Shown in pieces: positions 62,540 through 64,000 of a DNA stretch of 64,000 nucleotides. Position numbers and translations under genes: made by a program. The stretch comes from Planctomycetota bacterium (GTDB taxonomy: Bacteria; Planctomycetota; UBA1135; GCA-002748355), in NCBI GenBank assembly GCA_027021385.1, contig JALUUL010000046.1, positions 59,838-123,837 on the forward strand, written 5' to 3'. The first letter of the stretch is position 1; every line of letters starts with the position of its first letter. The notes beneath the pieces are model-generated. The model did no database searches and had not been told where the DNA came from. It saw nothing but the letters and a program-made list of their open reading frames with translations.

Positions 62540-63585
62540 CGGCGGCGCGATCCCTCCCCTTCGTCCACGATCCGGCGCGGACCGACGGCCGCCTGCTGGA
62601 GCGGCTCTCCCTGTTCCCCGACGGGCTCCTCGACCGCCTCCGGGCCCGCCTCGAGGAAGGCGCGGGCGGAGGCGCGCTTCCGCGGGACCTGATCGCCGCC
62701 CCCGGAGGCCGGGGCAAGAGCCACCTCTGCGCCCGCCTCGCCCTCCGGCCGGCGGACCTCCCCTGTCCGGCGCGACGTCCCCGGCTCTCCCCGAGGGCGG
62801 AGCACGACTTCGATCGCTTCGAGTCCGAAGTCCTCGCGGGGCTCGAGCCCCCCGTCCTCCTGGTCCTCGACGATCTCGACCTCCTCCTCGCGCGCTGGGG
62901 GGCCCGAGGCCGGAAGGCCTTCCGCGCGGTCCTCCAGGGACTCCCCGCGCTCGGCGTCCTCGCGACGACCCGCCCGAGGGTCGGAGGCCCGGGTCTCCCC
63001 TCCTTCTTCGCCGACCGGGGCGAGGCCTTTTTCGGTTTCTTCCGGGTCGAGGTCCTCGAGGACCCGAGCCCCGAGGCCTTCGTCGACTGGTTCCTCGAGG
63101 CCTTCCGCGTCTCGGCCCCCGGCCCGGCGACGGCCCGGACCCGCGCCCTCGAGGCCTGGCTGGCCGTCGGCTCGGGGAGGGACCTCCTTCGCGAGACCTA
63201 CGCCGCCCGGGGAGCGGACCTCCGCTTCCACCTCCTCCTGGCCCGCCATCTACCCCTCGTCTGCGGGGGAGCGAGACACGGGGACCTGCGCGCCGCCTTC
63301 CTCGAGGCCCTCGCCCAGGCCGAGGACCTCTGCGGCCCCCTCCGGACCCTGGAGCGGGCCGACCTCTCCCCGCAGCAAGGCCTGATCCTCCGCATCCTCG
63401 AGACCTCCCCCGAGGCCCTGACGGTCACCCGCATCGCCGAACTCGCCGGGGTCACGCACCAGACGGCCTCGTCCCAGCTCCGCATCCTCCGGCAGCAGGG
63501 TTTCGCGACCGCGGCGCGGAAGGGGCGCCATTCCTACTACTCCACGAACAGGGCCTCCAGGGGAGTCCCCGCATCCCGAGGGTGA
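62536..63585 (+). CDS. ATPase with a C-terminal winged helix, partner of the preceding ATPase
   Basis: This is 349 residues. The P-loop is APGGRGKSHL, the Walker B LLVLDDLDLLLARW, and ATTRPRVG resembles sensor 1. The last 65 residues are a MarR/ArsR-type winged helix (LTVTRIAELAGVTHQTASSQLRILRQQGFA), suggesting DNA binding. The start is GTG at 62536, overlapping the previous stop (GTGA). The track's 61222 start is a shadow. A DNA-binding ATPase joined to a second ATPase, behind tandem repeats, looks like a self-regulated module. No nuclease or toxin domain was found in either protein. Confidence 0.7.
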   Translation: MTAARSLPFVHDPARTDGRLLERLSLFPDGLLDRLRARLEEGAGGGALPRDLIAAPGGRGKSHLCARLALRPADLPCPARRPRLSPRAEHDFDRFESEVLAGLEPPVLLVLDDLDLLLARWGARGRKAFRAVLQGLPALGVLATTRPRVGGPGLPSFFADRGEAFFGFFRVEVLEDPSPEAFVDWFLEAFRVSAPGPATARTRALEAWLAVGSGRDLLRETYAARGADLRFHLLLARHLPLVCGGARHGDLRAAFLEALAQAEDLCGPLRTLERADLSPQQGLILRILETSPEALTVTRIAELAGVTHQTASSQLRILRQQGFATAARKGRHSYYSTNRASRGVPASRG

Positions 63586-63588
63586 ACG

Positions 63589-63801
63589 ATGGACGACTCG
63601 ACCTTTCTCCTCCTCACCCTCCTCTGGTCCTCGATCGGGACGGGCTACTTCATCTACGGCAAGAAGCAACGCCGCGCCCCCGCCCTCCTCGCCGGCGTCG
63701 CCCTCTGCCTCTTTCCCTACTTCCTCACGAATCCCTGGGCCAACCTCGGCGTCGGCCTCCTCCTGACCGCCGCCCCCTTCGCCCTCGCCTCGATCCTCTG
63801 A
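63589..63801 (+). CDS. Small two- to three-helix membrane protein
   Basis: This is 70 residues: MDDSTFLLLTLLWSSIGTGYFIYGKKQRR, then two more hydrophobic segments ending PFALASIL. It matches a short conserved family often annotated as an 'amino acid transport protein', a name with little evidence behind it. It begins 4 bases after the ATPase stop, so it may be the third gene of that module. No catalytic residue. Confidence 0.75.
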   Translation: MDDSTFLLLTLLWSSIGTGYFIYGKKQRRAPALLAGVALCLFPYFLTNPWANLGVGLLLTAAPFALASIL

Positions 63802-64000
63802 ACCCCCGAAGCCCGGAAGGCCCGCGGCCCGCCCCCCGGACCCGGCCAGGAATCCCCCCCGAGAACCGGGAGAACCCTGCAGCCAGAAACCGTTAAAAGT
63901 CTCGGCTCTTCAGGGTTTCCGGTGGGGACGGGCTGATACGGGGAGCATGTCCAACCCTCCTTTGTGGAAATAGATGGCATGGATGAATCGGTCGAGATTG
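63802..64000. other. Right-edge intergenic region
   Basis: 199 bases with no complete gene. An ATG at 63979 (MDESVEI) runs to the window edge in one frame and could start a gene, but 22 bases are too few to say. An AT-richer stretch at about 63890 may be promoter DNA. Confidence 0.35.

Noticed and set aside
63979-64000. Start of a new gene at the right edge (MDESVEI)
   Set aside because: Only 22 bases remain, with no clear ribosome site; not enough to call.

Overview
The window is very GC-rich, Gram-negative-type bacterial DNA packed with genes on both strands. No rRNA, tRNA, CRISPR array, insertion sequence or phage gene was seen. The best guess at lineage is Planctomycetota or a close relative. 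The reasons are many large secreted proteins of unknown role, ELWxxDGT-repeat proteins, VIT/vWA and lamin-tail proteins, carboxypeptidase-regulatory-like proteins, FHA proteins and a protein kinase, and a GC-rich genome that still encodes MurJ and DapA. This is inferred from gene content, not from a marker phylogeny.

Layout. 1-4750: a truncated small membrane protein, an FHA tail-anchored protein, an overlapping ABC ATPase/membrane protein/helical-repeat operon, and DedA. 4800-9800: a K+-dependent-type membrane pyrophosphatase with a readable promoter, RsfS, a DUF255 thioredoxin-like protein, and an orphan Clp-N protein. 9870-16060: a GT-like membrane protein, a VIT/vWA protein, NadA and RpiA. 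16360-23290: feoB-feoA with a possible operator, a cation diffusion facilitator and MurJ. 23440-29830: two secreted hydrolases, a citrate-synthase homologue with a changed catalytic His, and an ApaH-like phosphatase. 29880-33850: a hexapeptide acetyltransferase with a Cys-rich tail, a glyoxalase, a regulatory-like protein and a sigma-54 activator. 33920-41730: an ELWxxDGT gene with an in-frame TAG and an ATA at the expected start, a large divergent kinase, and RecN overlapping the kinase tail to tail. 41830-49110: secreted proteins, RsmD, DapA, an FHA/vWA protein, and a Crp/Fnr regulator beside a DUF2892 gene that has a well-placed operator. 49150-51860: ClpB. 51900-59200: mostly secreted proteins of unknown function, including a degenerate metallopeptidase, a beta-barrel lipoprotein and an esterase. 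59260-63800: a second ELWxxDGT protein, then a module of two ATPases preceded by three tandem 16-bp repeats.

How the genes fit together. Housekeeping functions (NAD, pentose phosphate, lysine/peptidoglycan precursors, ribosome hibernation and rRNA methylation, DNA repair, protein disaggregation, iron uptake) are mixed with a cell-surface/secreted programme. Five secreted proteins end in what looks like one shared C-terminal beta domain. FHA and FHA-like domains occur in two membrane proteins and a sigma-54 activator, in the same window as a Ser/Thr kinase homologue, which suggests phospho-threonine signalling. Many genes have a TAnnnT hexamer (TATCCT, TACAAT, TACACT, TAGCCT) upstream, which I read as the housekeeping -10 element.

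The most notable items are the two-ATPase module with its tandem repeats, the damaged ELWxxDGT gene, the shared C-terminal domain, the citrate synthase His-to-Asn change and the Crp-DUF2892 promoter. Start codons are often uncertain because TTG and GTG starts seem common. I state the reason wherever I moved a start from the ORF track.
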